A DNA stretch of 53,008 bases, taken from assembly GCA_900543625.1 (NCBI GenBank), contig UQSF01000015.1:1-53008 (forward strand), written 5' to 3'. Shown in pieces: positions 24,780-33,405 of the stretch. The stretch's first letter is position 1. Each line of letters opens with the position of its first letter. The notes under the pieces were generated by a model. It ran no database searches. It was given only the letters and a program-made list of their open reading frames with translations, and was not told the DNA's origin. The position numbers and the translations under genes were made by a program. The DNA is from an uncultured Eubacteriales bacterium (GTDB lineage Bacteria; Bacillota; Clostridia; Oscillospirales; Oscillospiraceae).

Positions 24780-25886
24780 ATGGCAAAACGAATCATCGGC
24801 TCGACGCCCAAGCGCGACGGCTACCGGATGCCCGCGGAATTCGAGCCGCAGTCCGGCGTGTGGATGCTCTGGCCGGAGCGCAACGACAACTGGCGCGACG
24901 GCGCCAAGCCCGCGCAGCGGGCGTTTCTGGACGTGGCGGAGGCCATCTTACAGTTTGAACCCGTGACGGTCTGCGTCAGCGCGGCGCAGTACCGAAACGC
25001 GCGCGAGCGTCTGCCGCGCGCCGTGCGCGTCGTCGAGATGGCGAGCAACGACGCGTGGATCCGCGACTGCGGCCCGACGTTTCTCGTCAACGACCGCGGC
25101 GGTCTGCGCGCCGTGGACTGGACGTTCAACGCCTGGGGCGGTCTGGTCGACGGGCTCTATTTCCCGTGGGATCTCGACGATCAGGTCGCGCAGAAGGTGT
25201 GCGAGCTGGAGCGCGTCGATTCCTACCGCACCGAGGGCTTCGTGCTCGAGGGCGGGTCGATCCATGTCGATGGCGAGGGCACGGTGCTCACGACTGAGAT
25301 GTGCCTGCTGTCCGAGGGGCGCAACCCCTCCATGGACCGCGGCGCGATCGAGCATATGCTCTGCGACTATCTCGGCTGCGAAAAAGTCCTCTGGCTGCGC
25401 GACGGCATCGACCCCGACGAGACCAACGGCCACATCGACGACGTGGCCTGCTTCATCCGTCCGGGCGAGGTCGCCTGCATCTGGACGGACGACCCGCAAA
25501 ACCCGTTTTACCAGCCGGCGCACGACGCCTACGACACGCTCTCGCAGGCGACGGATGCCAGGGGGCGCAGGCTGAAGGTGCACAAGCTCTGCCTGACGCA
25601 GCGGCCGTGCCTGCTTGAGGGCGCGGCGACGATCGACGCCGTGGAGGGCACCATCCCGCGCACGGACGGCGAGGTCGCCATCGCGTCGTATATGAACTTT
25701 CTCATCGTCAACGGCGGCATCATCCTGCCGCAGTACGGCGATGAAAATGACGCGCTTGCCGCGCAGCAGGTGCAGGCCATGTTCCCCGAGCGGCGCGTGG
25801 TCGGCGTGCAGACGCGCGAGGTCGCCTTCGGCGGCGGGAACATCCACTGCATCACGCAGCAGCAGCCCGCGCCGCAGCGCAGGTGA
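24780..25886 (+). CDS. aguA: Agmatine deiminase
   Basis: 368 residues from the ATG at 24780, after TAGGAGGGG. Guanidino-group-modifying (PAD) fold with SNDAWIRDCGPTF (about 97), EGGSIHVDGEGT, ETNGHIDDVACF and the catalytic Cys in GGGNIHCITQQ near residue 357. It hydrolyses agmatine to N-carbamoylputrescine and ammonia. It follows the antiporter by 11 bases. Confidence 0.95.
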   Translation: MAKRIIGSTPKRDGYRMPAEFEPQSGVWMLWPERNDNWRDGAKPAQRAFLDVAEAILQFEPVTVCVSAAQYRNARERLPRAVRVVEMASNDAWIRDCGPTFLVNDRGGLRAVDWTFNAWGGLVDGLYFPWDLDDQVAQKVCELERVDSYRTEGFVLEGGSIHVDGEGTVLTTEMCLLSEGRNPSMDRGAIEHMLCDYLGCEKVLWLRDGIDPDETNGHIDDVACFIRPGEVACIWTDDPQNPFYQPAHDAYDTLSQATDARGRRLKVHKLCLTQRPCLLEGAATIDAVEGTIPRTDGEVAIASYMNFLIVNGGIILPQYGDENDALAAQQVQAMFPERRVVGVQTREVAFGGGNIHCITQQQPAPQRR

Positions 25887-25890
25887 CGCC

Positions 25891-26829
25891 ATGGCAAGGA
25901 TCGTCATTGCGCTCGGCGGCAACGCGCTCGGCAATACGCCCGCCGAGCAGCGCGCGCGTGTGGCTGCCGCCTGCCCGGCGCTCGTCGGGCTCATTCATCA
26001 GGGACACGAGATCATCGTCAGCCACGGCAACGGCCCGCAGGTCGGCATGATCCAGACGGCGTTTGACGCCGCCGCGAAAACGAACCCCGCCGTCGCGCCC
26101 ATGCCGCTGCCGGAGTGCACGGCCATGAGTCAGGGCTATATCGGCTATCATCTGCAGCAGGGGCTGCGCCGTGCGCTGCGTGCGCAGGGTATGCCGTGGC
26201 AGGTGGCGACGGTCGTCACGCAGGTCGTCGTCGACCCGGACGACTCCGCCTTTCAGACACCGGCAAAGCCCATCGGCGCGTTTTACGACGCGGCTGCGGC
26301 ACAGCGGATGCTCAGCCGCGATCCCAAGCTGCGTATGCAGGAGGATTCCGGGCGCGGCTGGCGGCGTGTCGTCGCCTCGCCGAAGCCGGTGGACATCGTC
26401 GAGCGGCGCTCGATCCTGAACCTGCTCGACAATGAGTATATCGTCATCGCCTGCGGCGGCGGCGGTGTGCCGGTCGCGCGTGACGCGCACGGGGATTATT
26501 ATGGAGTCGACGCCGTCATCGACAAGGACTTTGCCAGCGCCTGTCTGGCCGAGGCCGTGGGCGCGGACTATCTGTTCATCCTCACGGCGGTCGACCACGT
26601 CTGCCTGAATTTCGGCACGCCGGAGCAGCGCGCGCTCGACGTGCTGCACGCGGATGAGGCGGAGCGCTACCTGCGCGAGGGACAGTTCGGCGCGGGCTCG
26701 ATGCAGCCGAAGGTTGCCGCCGCCGTGCAGTTCGTGCGCAGCGGCTGGCGGCGGCGCGCCGTCATCGCCTCGCTCGCGCAGGCACCGGCCGCCATGCGCG
26801 GCGAGAGCGGCACGCGCATCGTGCCGTAA
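25891..26829 (+). CDS. arcC: Carbamate kinase
   Basis: 312 residues starting RIVIALGGNALGNTPAEQ, with SHGNGPQVGMIQ, ACGGGGVPV and DKDFASACLAE, the standard carbamate kinase motifs. It turns carbamoyl phosphate and ADP into ATP, CO2 and ammonia, so the operon yields one ATP per agmatine and raises pH. Starts 4 bases after aguA stops. Confidence 0.95.
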   Translation: MARIVIALGGNALGNTPAEQRARVAAACPALVGLIHQGHEIIVSHGNGPQVGMIQTAFDAAAKTNPAVAPMPLPECTAMSQGYIGYHLQQGLRRALRAQGMPWQVATVVTQVVVDPDDSAFQTPAKPIGAFYDAAAAQRMLSRDPKLRMQEDSGRGWRRVVASPKPVDIVERRSILNLLDNEYIVIACGGGGVPVARDAHGDYYGVDAVIDKDFASACLAEAVGADYLFILTAVDHVCLNFGTPEQRALDVLHADEAERYLREGQFGAGSMQPKVAAAVQFVRSGWRRRAVIASLAQAPAAMRGESGTRIVP

Positions 26830-26846
26830 CAGGCGATAAACGCAGC

Positions 26847-26888
26847 AAACGCCGGTCTTTCCCACAAGGGGAAAGGCCGGCGTTTTTT
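26847..26888 (+). terminator. Terminator of the agmatine operon
   Basis: AACGCCGG and CCGGCGTT enclose an inner TTTCCCC/GGGGAAA stem, followed by TTTTTT. The opposing nitroreductase gene ends 10 bases beyond. Confidence 0.9.
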
Positions 26889-26897
26889 CATGCCTTT

Positions 26898-27419
26898 TCA
26901 GACGTGCACGATGTAGTTTTCCTTGCGCGGGGCGGCTTCGGGCGCGGGACCGGCGGCGTAGCCGAGCGCGATCGCGCCGACGCCGCGCAGCGTCTCCGGC
27001 AGACCCCAGTCGCGCAGCAGCGCCTTGCCGTCCGGACTGTCGAAAATCTCGCGCTCGCGGTTGACCCACACGGAGCCGAGCCCCTCGGCGTGCGCGGCCA
27101 GCATGAGGTTTTCGAGCACGCAGCTGCCGTCGGCCATGTAGTTTGCGCTCCCGCCGTCGCCGAGCACGACCACGATCACCGGCGCGCCGTAGTAGGGGTC
27201 GACGTCCTTGCCGATCACGGCGGCGTTGAGCTCCGTCAGCCGCGCACGCGCCCCGGCAGAGACCGCGGCGACGATCATCGCCGACTGCGCGCCCATGGCG
27301 GACGGGGCATACGTTCCGGCCTCGAGCACACGCGCAAGCACGTCCGCGGGCACGGCGTCCGGCTTGTAGGCGCGGATGCTGCGCCGGGTGCGGATCAGGG
27401 TCAGAAAATCGTTTTTCAT
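26898..27419 (-). CDS. Nitroreductase-family flavoprotein
   Basis: 173 residues, the compact form of the family. RTRRSIRAYKPDAVP (about 10) is the FMN-phosphate binding start, APSAMGAQ the second flavin motif, and GLGSVWVNRER the core. A good AAGGAGG site lies before the start. Substrate unknown; such proteins reduce nitroaromatics, quinones or other acceptors with NAD(P)H. Confidence 0.88.
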   Translation of the reverse strand: MKNDFLTLIRTRRSIRAYKPDAVPADVLARVLEAGTYAPSAMGAQSAMIVAAVSAGARARLTELNAAVIGKDVDPYYGAPVIVVVLGDGGSANYMADGSCVLENLMLAAHAEGLGSVWVNREREIFDSPDGKALLRDWGLPETLRGVGAIALGYAAGPAPEAAPRKENYIVHV

Positions 27420-27489
27420 AGGATGGCCTCCTTAATATATTTATTTAAAAATGTTTGAAATAAGCATAACACATTTTTCGCCGATGTGC

Positions 27490-27495
27490 TATAAT
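27490..27495 (+). promoter_or_regulatory. Probable -10 box of the MMPL gene
   Basis: A perfect TATAAT 73 bases before the start codon in an AT-rich spacer. The sequence 17 bases upstream (TAACAC) is a poor -35. Confidence 0.4.
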
Positions 27496-27567
27496 ATTCA
27501 ATTAACTCTAACCATTGGTTTTTTGCTTTTGACTACCTGCCGGCGCGCGAAAGGAGTTTCCCCAACC

Positions 27568-30500
27568 ATGCAGAAGATCGCAGCTTTCATCGTCAAAAAA
27601 CGCAAGCTCCTGCTTGTTGTCATGCTCATCCTGGCCGGTGTGTGCGCGGCGCTGATGCCGTTTGTCGGTGTCAACACCGACATGACCAAGTATCTGCCGA
27701 ACAGCTCGCAGATGAAGATCGGTATGGATCACATGAACGAGGCGTTCCCGGATGCGGTGCAGACGTATACCATCCGCGTCATGTTCCGCGGGCTGGATGC
27801 GCGCGAAAAGCTTGCCATCCGCGAGCAGCTTGCCGAGATCCCGAACGTGCAGAGCGTCGCCTACGAGCCGGACAGCAGCGATTATAACCGCGATGATGCC
27901 ACGCTCTACAAGCTCTCGACACTCTATGACTACAATTCCGACGAGGAGGCGCAGATCGAGCGCGACGTGGCCGAGCGCTTCGCCGGCTATGATGTGGCCG
28001 TGCGCAGCGACGATACCTCGACGCCGAGCATCCCGCCGATCGTGTTCATCCTCTCGATCGTGCTTGTGACGACGATCCTGCTCATCGCCTGCCCGTCATA
28101 CTTTGAGCCGGTGCTGTTTTTGCTGACGATCGGCGTGGCGGTGCTGCTCAACCAGGGCACGAACATCATCCTCGGCGAGACGTCGGACGTCACGGCGAGC
28201 ATCTCGGCCATTTTGCAGCTCGCGCTCTCGATGGACTACTCCATCATCCTCATGAACCGCTACCGGCAGGAGTTGGCCAAGGGCGACGACCGCGAGAGCG
28301 CCATGACGCGCGCGCTCACGGCGGCCTTCGGCTCGATCACCGGCAGCTCGGTCACGACGATCGTCGGTCTGCTGATGCTGGTGTTCATGCGCTTTAAGAT
28401 CGGCATGGATCTCGGCATCGTGCTGGCCAAGGGCGTGCTGTTCAGTCTGCTGTGCGTGTTCACGGTGCTGCCGGGGCTGATCCTGTGGGCGGATAAGGTC
28501 GTCCGCAAGACGATGAAAAAGCCGCGCGCACCCAAGCGCGAGCGCAAAAGCGTGCTCGCGGGGCTCGGCCGCTTCAGCTACCGCTGCCGCGGCGTGATCG
28601 CAGCGGCGTTCGTGCTGCTGTTTGCCGGGGCATACATCCTGCAGCTGTCGACGCAGATCTCCTACACGCTCACCGACCCCGACCCCGTGGCCGAGGTGTT
28701 CCCGCCGGACAACCCGCTCGTGGTGCTGTACAACAATCAGGACGAGGCGGCCGTCTCCGCGCTGGCCGACCGGCTCGAGGACGACCCGAACGTCAAGAGC
28801 GCCATGTCCTATTCCACCACGCTCGGCCGCCAGTGCACCGCCGAGCAGATGGCCAACGCCATCGGCGCGCTCGAGGCCGGCATCCCGGTCAGCGCCGATA
28901 TGCTCGGCATGATCTACTACGACGTGCACGGCAACGGGCAGAGCGTGACCATGACGGCGGCGCAGTTTCTGCGCTTCCTGTCGCAAAACGTCGCCAACAA
29001 CGCCACCTTCGCGCCGTACATCGACGAGAGCCTGACGGCAAACCTCCAGACGCTGATGAAGTTCTCCGATCCCGCGGCGCTCACGCAGCAGCGCACGGCG
29101 GAGTCGCTGGCCGAATTTCTCGGCATGAGCGCGTCGGACGCAAAGCAGCTGCTGCTCTACTACTATATGCAGCACGGCGGCGCGGACGGCAGCGGCACGA
29201 TGACGATCCCCGCCTTCTCGAACTTCCTCAATAACGAGGTGCTCACCGACCCGACCATGGCGGGCATGATGGATGACGCGGCGCGCGCACAGGCATCGCA
29301 GCTGCAGACGTTCACGGATGTCACCGCCATGACCACGCCGCGCGACACCGCCGGTATCGCCGCGCTGCTCGGCATGGACGAGTCGACCGTCAATACGCTC
29401 TTCATTGCCTACCACGCGTCCCGGGGCGACCTGTTCTCGGGCGGCCGGTGGGAGGTGTCGATGCAGAACATAGCAAACTTCCTCGTCGAATGCGGCGGCC
29501 TGCTCGATGAGGCGCAGGAGCAGCAGATCACGCAGCTGAGCTGGATCATCAACGGCTCCGTTTACGGCACGCAGTACACGGCACCGCAGCTTGCGAGCGT
29601 CCTCGGCATGGACGCCGGGCAGATGCAGCAGCTGTACATGCTCTACAACAGCCGCCACGGCGATACGAGCGGCTGGACGCTGTCGGTGCAGCAGTTTGTG
29701 AACTTCCTCTGCCAGGAGGTGCTGCCGGACGCGCGCTTTGCCTCCCAGCTCAGCGGCGTGGACACCGCGCAGCTGCAGTCGGCGCGCACGGTCATCAACG
29801 CCGTCGCCTCCGGCCAGGCGTACACGGCGGCGGGGCTGGCAAACCTCTTCGGCGGTCTCTCGAGCCAGATGGACCGCGGCACGATGGAGCTGCTGTTTCT
29901 CTACTATGCGAGCGTCAACCGCGGTGAGGCCGACTGGACGATGTCCATGCAGGAGCTGTTTGACTACCTGCATGATCAGTTCCTGACCGACGCGCGCTTT
30001 GCCTCCTTCCTGACCGACGATATGCGCGCGCAGATCACCGGCGCGCAGACGATGCTCACCGATGCGGTCGCGCAGCTGCGCGGCAGCAATTACTCCCGGC
30101 TCGTGCTCACGACGACGCTGCCGGTTGAATCGGCCGAGACGAGCGCGTTCATTTCCGGGCTCATGCGCGAGCTTGACGCCGACACGACCGGGGACCATTA
30201 CCTCATCGGCAACAGCGCCATGGGCTACGAGATGGAAAACAGCTTCCACAGTGAGCTGCTGCTCATCACGCTCCTGACGGCGGTGTCGATCTTCCTCGTC
30301 GTCGTGTTCACGTTCCGCTCGCTGATCATTCCGGCGCTGCTGGTGCTGCTGGTGCAGTGCGGCGTGTACATCACGGTCATGGTCGTCGGCCTGCAGGGGC
30401 TGGAGATCTATTACCTCGCGCTGCTGATCGTCGAATGTATCCTCATGGGTGCGACGATCGACTACGGCATCCTCTATACGAGCTATTACCGGGAGATGCG

Positions 30501-30810
30501 CGCGAGTATGCCCGTGCGCGATGCGCTCATCGCGGCCTACCGCGGCAGCATCCACACGGTGCTGACCTCCGGCTCGATCCTCGTGCTGGTCACGGCGGTC
30601 GACGGGCGCTTTTTCGGCAACCTCGCCGTCGAGCAGATCTGCCGCACGATCTCCATCGGCGCGTTTGCGGCCATTTTGCTCATCCTGCTGTTTCTGCCGG
30701 GTGTGCTCGCCCTGTTTGACCGCTGGGTGCTGCCGCGCGACCTGCGCCGGCAGCTCTACCCGCCGAAGGCGCACGGCGCGCAGAGCGCAAAGCAGGAGCA
30801 CAAAATTTAA
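27568..30810 (+). CDS. MMPL/RND-family exporter with a five-fold repeated external domain
   Basis: 1080 residues from the ATG at 27568, 11 bases after AAGGAG; upstream in-frame codons have no ribosome site. Helix 1 at 12-32, helices 2-6 at about 150-320 (including LSMDYSIILMNRYR), helix 7 near 347, a large external region 370-885, and helices 8-12 at 890-1050 with ATIDYGILYTSYYRE. This is the YdfJ-like MMPL plan, exporting lipids or hydrophobic compounds using proton motive force. The second external region contains five copies of a roughly 80-residue unit (cores near 447, 527, 610, 688 and 775; for example DTSGWTLSVQQFVNFL and EADWTMSMQELFDYL). The substrate is unknown. Confidence 0.85.
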   Translation: MQKIAAFIVKKRKLLLVVMLILAGVCAALMPFVGVNTDMTKYLPNSSQMKIGMDHMNEAFPDAVQTYTIRVMFRGLDAREKLAIREQLAEIPNVQSVAYEPDSSDYNRDDATLYKLSTLYDYNSDEEAQIERDVAERFAGYDVAVRSDDTSTPSIPPIVFILSIVLVTTILLIACPSYFEPVLFLLTIGVAVLLNQGTNIILGETSDVTASISAILQLALSMDYSIILMNRYRQELAKGDDRESAMTRALTAAFGSITGSSVTTIVGLLMLVFMRFKIGMDLGIVLAKGVLFSLLCVFTVLPGLILWADKVVRKTMKKPRAPKRERKSVLAGLGRFSYRCRGVIAAAFVLLFAGAYILQLSTQISYTLTDPDPVAEVFPPDNPLVVLYNNQDEAAVSALADRLEDDPNVKSAMSYSTTLGRQCTAEQMANAIGALEAGIPVSADMLGMIYYDVHGNGQSVTMTAAQFLRFLSQNVANNATFAPYIDESLTANLQTLMKFSDPAALTQQRTAESLAEFLGMSASDAKQLLLYYYMQHGGADGSGTMTIPAFSNFLNNEVLTDPTMAGMMDDAARAQASQLQTFTDVTAMTTPRDTAGIAALLGMDESTVNTLFIAYHASRGDLFSGGRWEVSMQNIANFLVECGGLLDEAQEQQITQLSWIINGSVYGTQYTAPQLASVLGMDAGQMQQLYMLYNSRHGDTSGWTLSVQQFVNFLCQEVLPDARFASQLSGVDTAQLQSARTVINAVASGQAYTAAGLANLFGGLSSQMDRGTMELLFLYYASVNRGEADWTMSMQELFDYLHDQFLTDARFASFLTDDMRAQITGAQTMLTDAVAQLRGSNYSRLVLTTTLPVESAETSAFISGLMRELDADTTGDHYLIGNSAMGYEMENSFHSELLLITLLTAVSIFLVVVFTFRSLIIPALLVLLVQCGVYITVMVVGLQGLEIYYLALLIVECILMGATIDYGILYTSYYREMRASMPVRDALIAAYRGSIHTVLTSGSILVLVTAVDGRFFGNLAVEQICRTISIGAFAAILLILLFLPGVLALFDRWVLPRDLRRQLYPPKAHGAQSAKQEHKI

Positions 30811-30825
30811 CGATTCAACGCAAAC

Positions 30826-30861
30826 AAAAACAGCGAAGCACGATCGTGCTTCGCTGTTTTT
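30826..30861 (+). terminator. Terminator of the MMPL gene (left bracket of element B)
   Basis: A perfect 36-base palindrome starting AAAAACAGCGAAGCACGA and ending in TTTTT. Works in either direction. Element B begins five bases later. Confidence 0.9.
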
Positions 30862-30866
30862 CAGCC

Positions 30867-31055
30867 TGTCAAAAAGTATTCCTTTTTGACAAATGGGTTT
30901 GCGGCCTGACTGCAGCGCACGCACTGTCCGCCGTTGGCGGACGGTGCGCACGTTTGCAGGCCGAGAAGTATTTTCTCCGCCGCACATGTCGCCGGAGAAA
31001 ATGATTGGAATATCTTTCGCCGCTGCGGCGGCGAAACTCTGCGAGGCTTCTGACA
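30867..31055 (+). repeat. Structured dispersed element, copy B (189 bp)
   Basis: Same order of hairpins as copy A. Hairpin 3 reads ATTTTCTCCG against CGGAGAAAAT, a compensated T-C/A-G change relative to copies A and C. Hairpin 2 is GTCCGCC against GGCGGAC inside a GCGCAC/GTGCGC stem, and CGGCCTG/CAGGCCG closes it. Hairpin 4 is extended, TTTCGCCGC against GGCGGCGAAA. Right end reads CTTCTGACA. Confidence 0.85.
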
Positions 31056-31056
31056 A

Positions 31057-31075
31057 ATCGTGCTTCGCTGTTTTT
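31057..31075 (+). repeat. Duplicated right arm of the MMPL terminator
   Basis: ATCGTGCTTCGCTGTTTTT is an exact copy of the right arm and T-run of the terminator at 30826-30861, on the far side of element B. Confidence 0.85.
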
Positions 31076-31078
31076 GAT

Positions 31079-31101
31079 ACTGTCAAACACTTTTTGACAG
31101 T
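31079..31101. repeat. Solo hairpin-1-like palindrome
   Basis: ACTGTCAAA and TTTGACAGT around CACTT, one base from the mgtE stop. Related to hairpin 1 of the dispersed element. Confidence 0.6.
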
Positions 31102-31102
31102 C

Positions 31103-32524
31103 TTAAAAGTGCAGGACCTCGATGAGCAGCAGCCACGCCAGTCCGTAGTACGCGGTCACGGCGACAAGGTCGTTGACCGTCGTGATCAGCGGACCGGAGG
31201 CCACGGCGGGGTCGACGCCGAGGCGCTTGAAGAGGATGGGCACGGTCGTGCCAATGATGCTCGAGAGCAGCATGGACACCAGCAGCGCCGTGCCGGTGCA
31301 AAACGACACCGAGAAGGCAAAGGCCGCGGCCGCGCCCTTCGCCGCCATCAGATACAGCCCGATCGCGCCGAAGGACAGCAGCCCCAGCAGCAGGCCGTTC
31401 ATCAAGCCGACGCGCGCCTCCTTGCCCACCAGCGCGAGCTTCTGCCGGGGGCTGACGTCCTCGTCCATCAGCACGCGGATGGTCACGGCCAGCGACTGCG
31501 TGCCGACGTTGCCGGCCATGTCCAGCACGAGCGACTGGAAGCAGATGATGACGGTCAGGTGCGTGACGACACGCTCGAACAGCCCCACCACGCTCGAGAC
31601 CACGAGCCCCAGCCCCAGCAGGATCACCAGCCACGGCAGACGCTTGGCCACGCTGCGGCGCAGCGGCTCCTCGAGATCTTCTCCGGCGGTCAGACCGCCG
31701 AGCTTTGCATAGTCCTCGCCGAGCTCGTCGGCCACGAGCTCCGCCACGACCTGCGCCGTCAGCGCGCCGCTCAGGCGGTTGTCGGCGTTGAGCACGGGGA
31801 TGGAGTCCTCGGAATAGGCGCGGATGCGCTCGACGCAGTCCTCGATCAGCTCGTCCGCGTAGACATAGGGGTAGGACGTCATGAGAATGTCGTCGAGTGC
31901 GGTGGTTTCGCGCGCGATGATCAGCTCCTTGAGGTCGATCGCGCCGACGAGCACGCCGTTTGCGTCGACGGCGTAGAGCGTGGAGATGTTGGCGGTGTCG
32001 GCGGCCTGCCGGATCAGCTCCTTCATCGCCTGACGCACGGTCATGTCGGCACGGATGCTGACAAAGTCGGTGGTCATGCGGCTGCCGATCTCGTCCTCGT
32101 CGAACGAGCTCAGAAACGACAGGTCGCGCTTGACATCGTCGTCCATGAGGTCGACGAGCGCGCTGCGCTGCGCGCGTTCGAGCCCCTTGAGGTAGTCCGC
32201 CGCGGTCGACGGATCGAGCAGCGGCAGGATCTCGAGCTTTTTGCGGATGCCCAGCTCCTCGAGATAGGTGGGCATATCGTCCTCGGTGTATTCGAGCACA
32301 CCGGCCAGCGTCGGCGCGTCGAGCAGGGCATAGAGCCGGCAGCGCTCGTCCCGGCGCAGCAGCTCGAGCGCCTCGGCGATGTCGCGCTCGTGGTAATCCT
32401 CGAGCCTGTTTCTCAGCTGCCCGGGCGCAAGGTTGCCGCGCAGCAGCGCCGCGATCTCGCCCTTGTAGTCCGGGTGGCGGTCGCCGGGGGTGATCTCCGG
32501 CGGAGTGTTGTTCTTTTCGGACAT
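31103..32524 (-). CDS. mgtE: Magnesium transporter MgtE
   Basis: 473 residues in the standard order: acidic helical N domain (about 20-125), two CBS domains (about 140-265, with MTTDFVSIRADMTV and MTSYPYVYADELIE) and five transmembrane helices (about 285-470). DMAGNVGTQSLAVTIR and the final TTVNDLVAVTAYYGLA carry the Mg2+ pore residues. The cytosolic domains gate the pore by Mg2+ level. A long structured leader with an attenuator lies upstream. Confidence 0.95.
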   Translation of the reverse strand: MSEKNNTPPEITPGDRHPDYKGEIAALLRGNLAPGQLRNRLEDYHERDIAEALELLRRDERCRLYALLDAPTLAGVLEYTEDDMPTYLEELGIRKKLEILPLLDPSTAADYLKGLERAQRSALVDLMDDDVKRDLSFLSSFDEDEIGSRMTTDFVSIRADMTVRQAMKELIRQAADTANISTLYAVDANGVLVGAIDLKELIIARETTALDDILMTSYPYVYADELIEDCVERIRAYSEDSIPVLNADNRLSGALTAQVVAELVADELGEDYAKLGGLTAGEDLEEPLRRSVAKRLPWLVILLGLGLVVSSVVGLFERVVTHLTVIICFQSLVLDMAGNVGTQSLAVTIRVLMDEDVSPRQKLALVGKEARVGLMNGLLLGLLSFGAIGLYLMAAKGAAAAFAFSVSFCTGTALLVSMLLSSIIGTTVPILFKRLGVDPAVASGPLITTVNDLVAVTAYYGLAWLLLIEVLHF

Positions 32525-32577
32525 ATCGTCTTCCTCCTTTGTGCAAAAGCTTCCGGGGTCAGAGGAAAACGGGCATG

Positions 32578-32640
32578 AAAAAACCGCTGTCTCATTCCCC
32601 CTTTACCCCTTGGGTATGCAGCTCGGGAAGGACAGCGGGT
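32578..32640 (-). terminator. Attenuator terminator in the mgtE leader
   Basis: On the minus strand CCGCTGTC (32631-32638 on the top strand) pairs with GACAGCGG (32584-32591), followed by TTTTTT, about 55 bases before the mgtE start. The inner part CCTTCCC can pair with GGGGGAA. Being inside the leader, it can only be regulatory. Confidence 0.75.
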
Positions 32641-32650
32641 CCGGTCGCGC

Positions 32651-32757
32651 AGTGAGGCCCTGTCAGAACACGAACAGCGCCTGATGATCGCCTGTGCACC
32701 GGAGCTCTCTGCCCCTACTGTGACCCTGACTGCAGCTGTCCATGTTCTCACCTCACT
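32651..32757 (-). promoter_or_regulatory. Candidate riboswitch/attenuation leader of mgtE
   Basis: On the minus strand AGTGAGG (32751-32757) and CCTCACT (32651-32657) close a domain of about 107 bases. Inside, GTCAG..CAC (32720-32730) pairs with GTG..CTGAC (32662-32671). GGACAGC (32735-32741) can instead pair with GCTGTCC in the terminator's first arm, forming an antiterminator. I could not match the conserved M-box core. Function as a Mg2+ sensor is inferred from the downstream gene. Confidence 0.55.
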
Positions 32758-32786
32758 TGTGGTGTATTCGGTCTGAAACCGAGGCC

Positions 32787-32814
32787 ATTATAGCATCGTG
32801 CCCCGGAAAGTCAA
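32787..32814 (-). promoter_or_regulatory. Promoter of mgtE
   Basis: Minus-strand TTGACT (32809-32814) and a perfect TATAAT (32787-32792) separated by 16 bases. The transcript would begin about 20-25 bases before the structured leader. Confidence 0.75.
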
Positions 32815-32894
32815 GCCGCTTTTTGCAGGGGCTGGACATTTGTCCCGCGCCGTGCTATCATGGCGCATCCGGACGGAAAGGAACGAATGTTTTG

Positions 32895-33359
32895 ATGATA
32901 AAAGTGCTTTTTATCTGCCACGGCAACATCTGCCGCAGCCCGATGGCGGAGTATATCTTCCGCGACATGGTGCAGCGGCAGGGGCTGGCGCAGCGGTTTT
33001 ACATCGCCTCGGCGGCGACGAGCCGCGAGGAGATCGGCAGCGACGTCTACCCGCCCGCACGCGCCGAGCTGCGCGCGCACGGCGTCCCCGTCGGTCACCG
33101 CGCCGCCGTGCAGGTCACGCCGCGCGACTACGACGCCTATGACTGGCTGCTGACGATGGACGAAAACAACGCGCGCAACCTCCGCCGCATCCTCCCGCAC
33201 GACCCGGACGGCAAGATCCGTCCGCTGCTGTCGTTCGCGGGGGAGCAGCGCGGCATCGCCGACCCGTGGTACACCGATGATTTCGGAGCGGCATATGCCG
33301 ACATCGTGCGCGGCTGCACGGCGTTTCTGGAGCACCTGCGCCGCAGCGGAGATGTATGA
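32895..33359 (+). CDS. Low-molecular-weight protein-tyrosine phosphatase
   Basis: 154 residues. The phosphate loop is CHGNICRS near residue 8 (Cys-x5-Arg) and the general acid Asp is in IADPWY near residue 117. The ATG at 32895 is about 12 bases after AAGGA; a TTG one codon earlier is an alternative. Family members dephosphorylate protein tyrosine or arginine. It stands alone, divergent from mgtE. Confidence 0.92.
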   Translation: MIKVLFICHGNICRSPMAEYIFRDMVQRQGLAQRFYIASAATSREEIGSDVYPPARAELRAHGVPVGHRAAVQVTPRDYDAYDWLLTMDENNARNLRRILPHDPDGKIRPLLSFAGEQRGIADPWYTDDFGAAYADIVRGCTAFLEHLRRSGDV

Positions 33360-33363
33360 GCGC

Positions 33364-33392
33364 AAAAAGACCGCCATCAGGCGGCCTTTTTT
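33364..33392. terminator. Bidirectional terminator
   Basis: AAAAAGACCGCC and GGCGGCCTTTTTT around ATCA, between the convergent phosphatase and AarF genes. Confidence 0.85.
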
Positions 33393-33405
33393 CTGTGTTT
33401 GTGCC

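Noticed and set aside
28906..29990. EF-hand calcium sites in the MMPL repeats
   Set aside because: The turns have Gly and one or two Asp/Ser but lack the spaced acidic residues of an EF-hand loop.
28096..31086. A 996-codon minus-strand open frame over the MMPL gene
   Set aside because: Same GC-driven shadow effect; it even runs through element B.
32651..32757. mgtE leader as a standard M-box riboswitch
   Set aside because: Only the AGGTGAG-like start agrees; the conserved downstream core could not be found by eye. Left as an unclassified leader.
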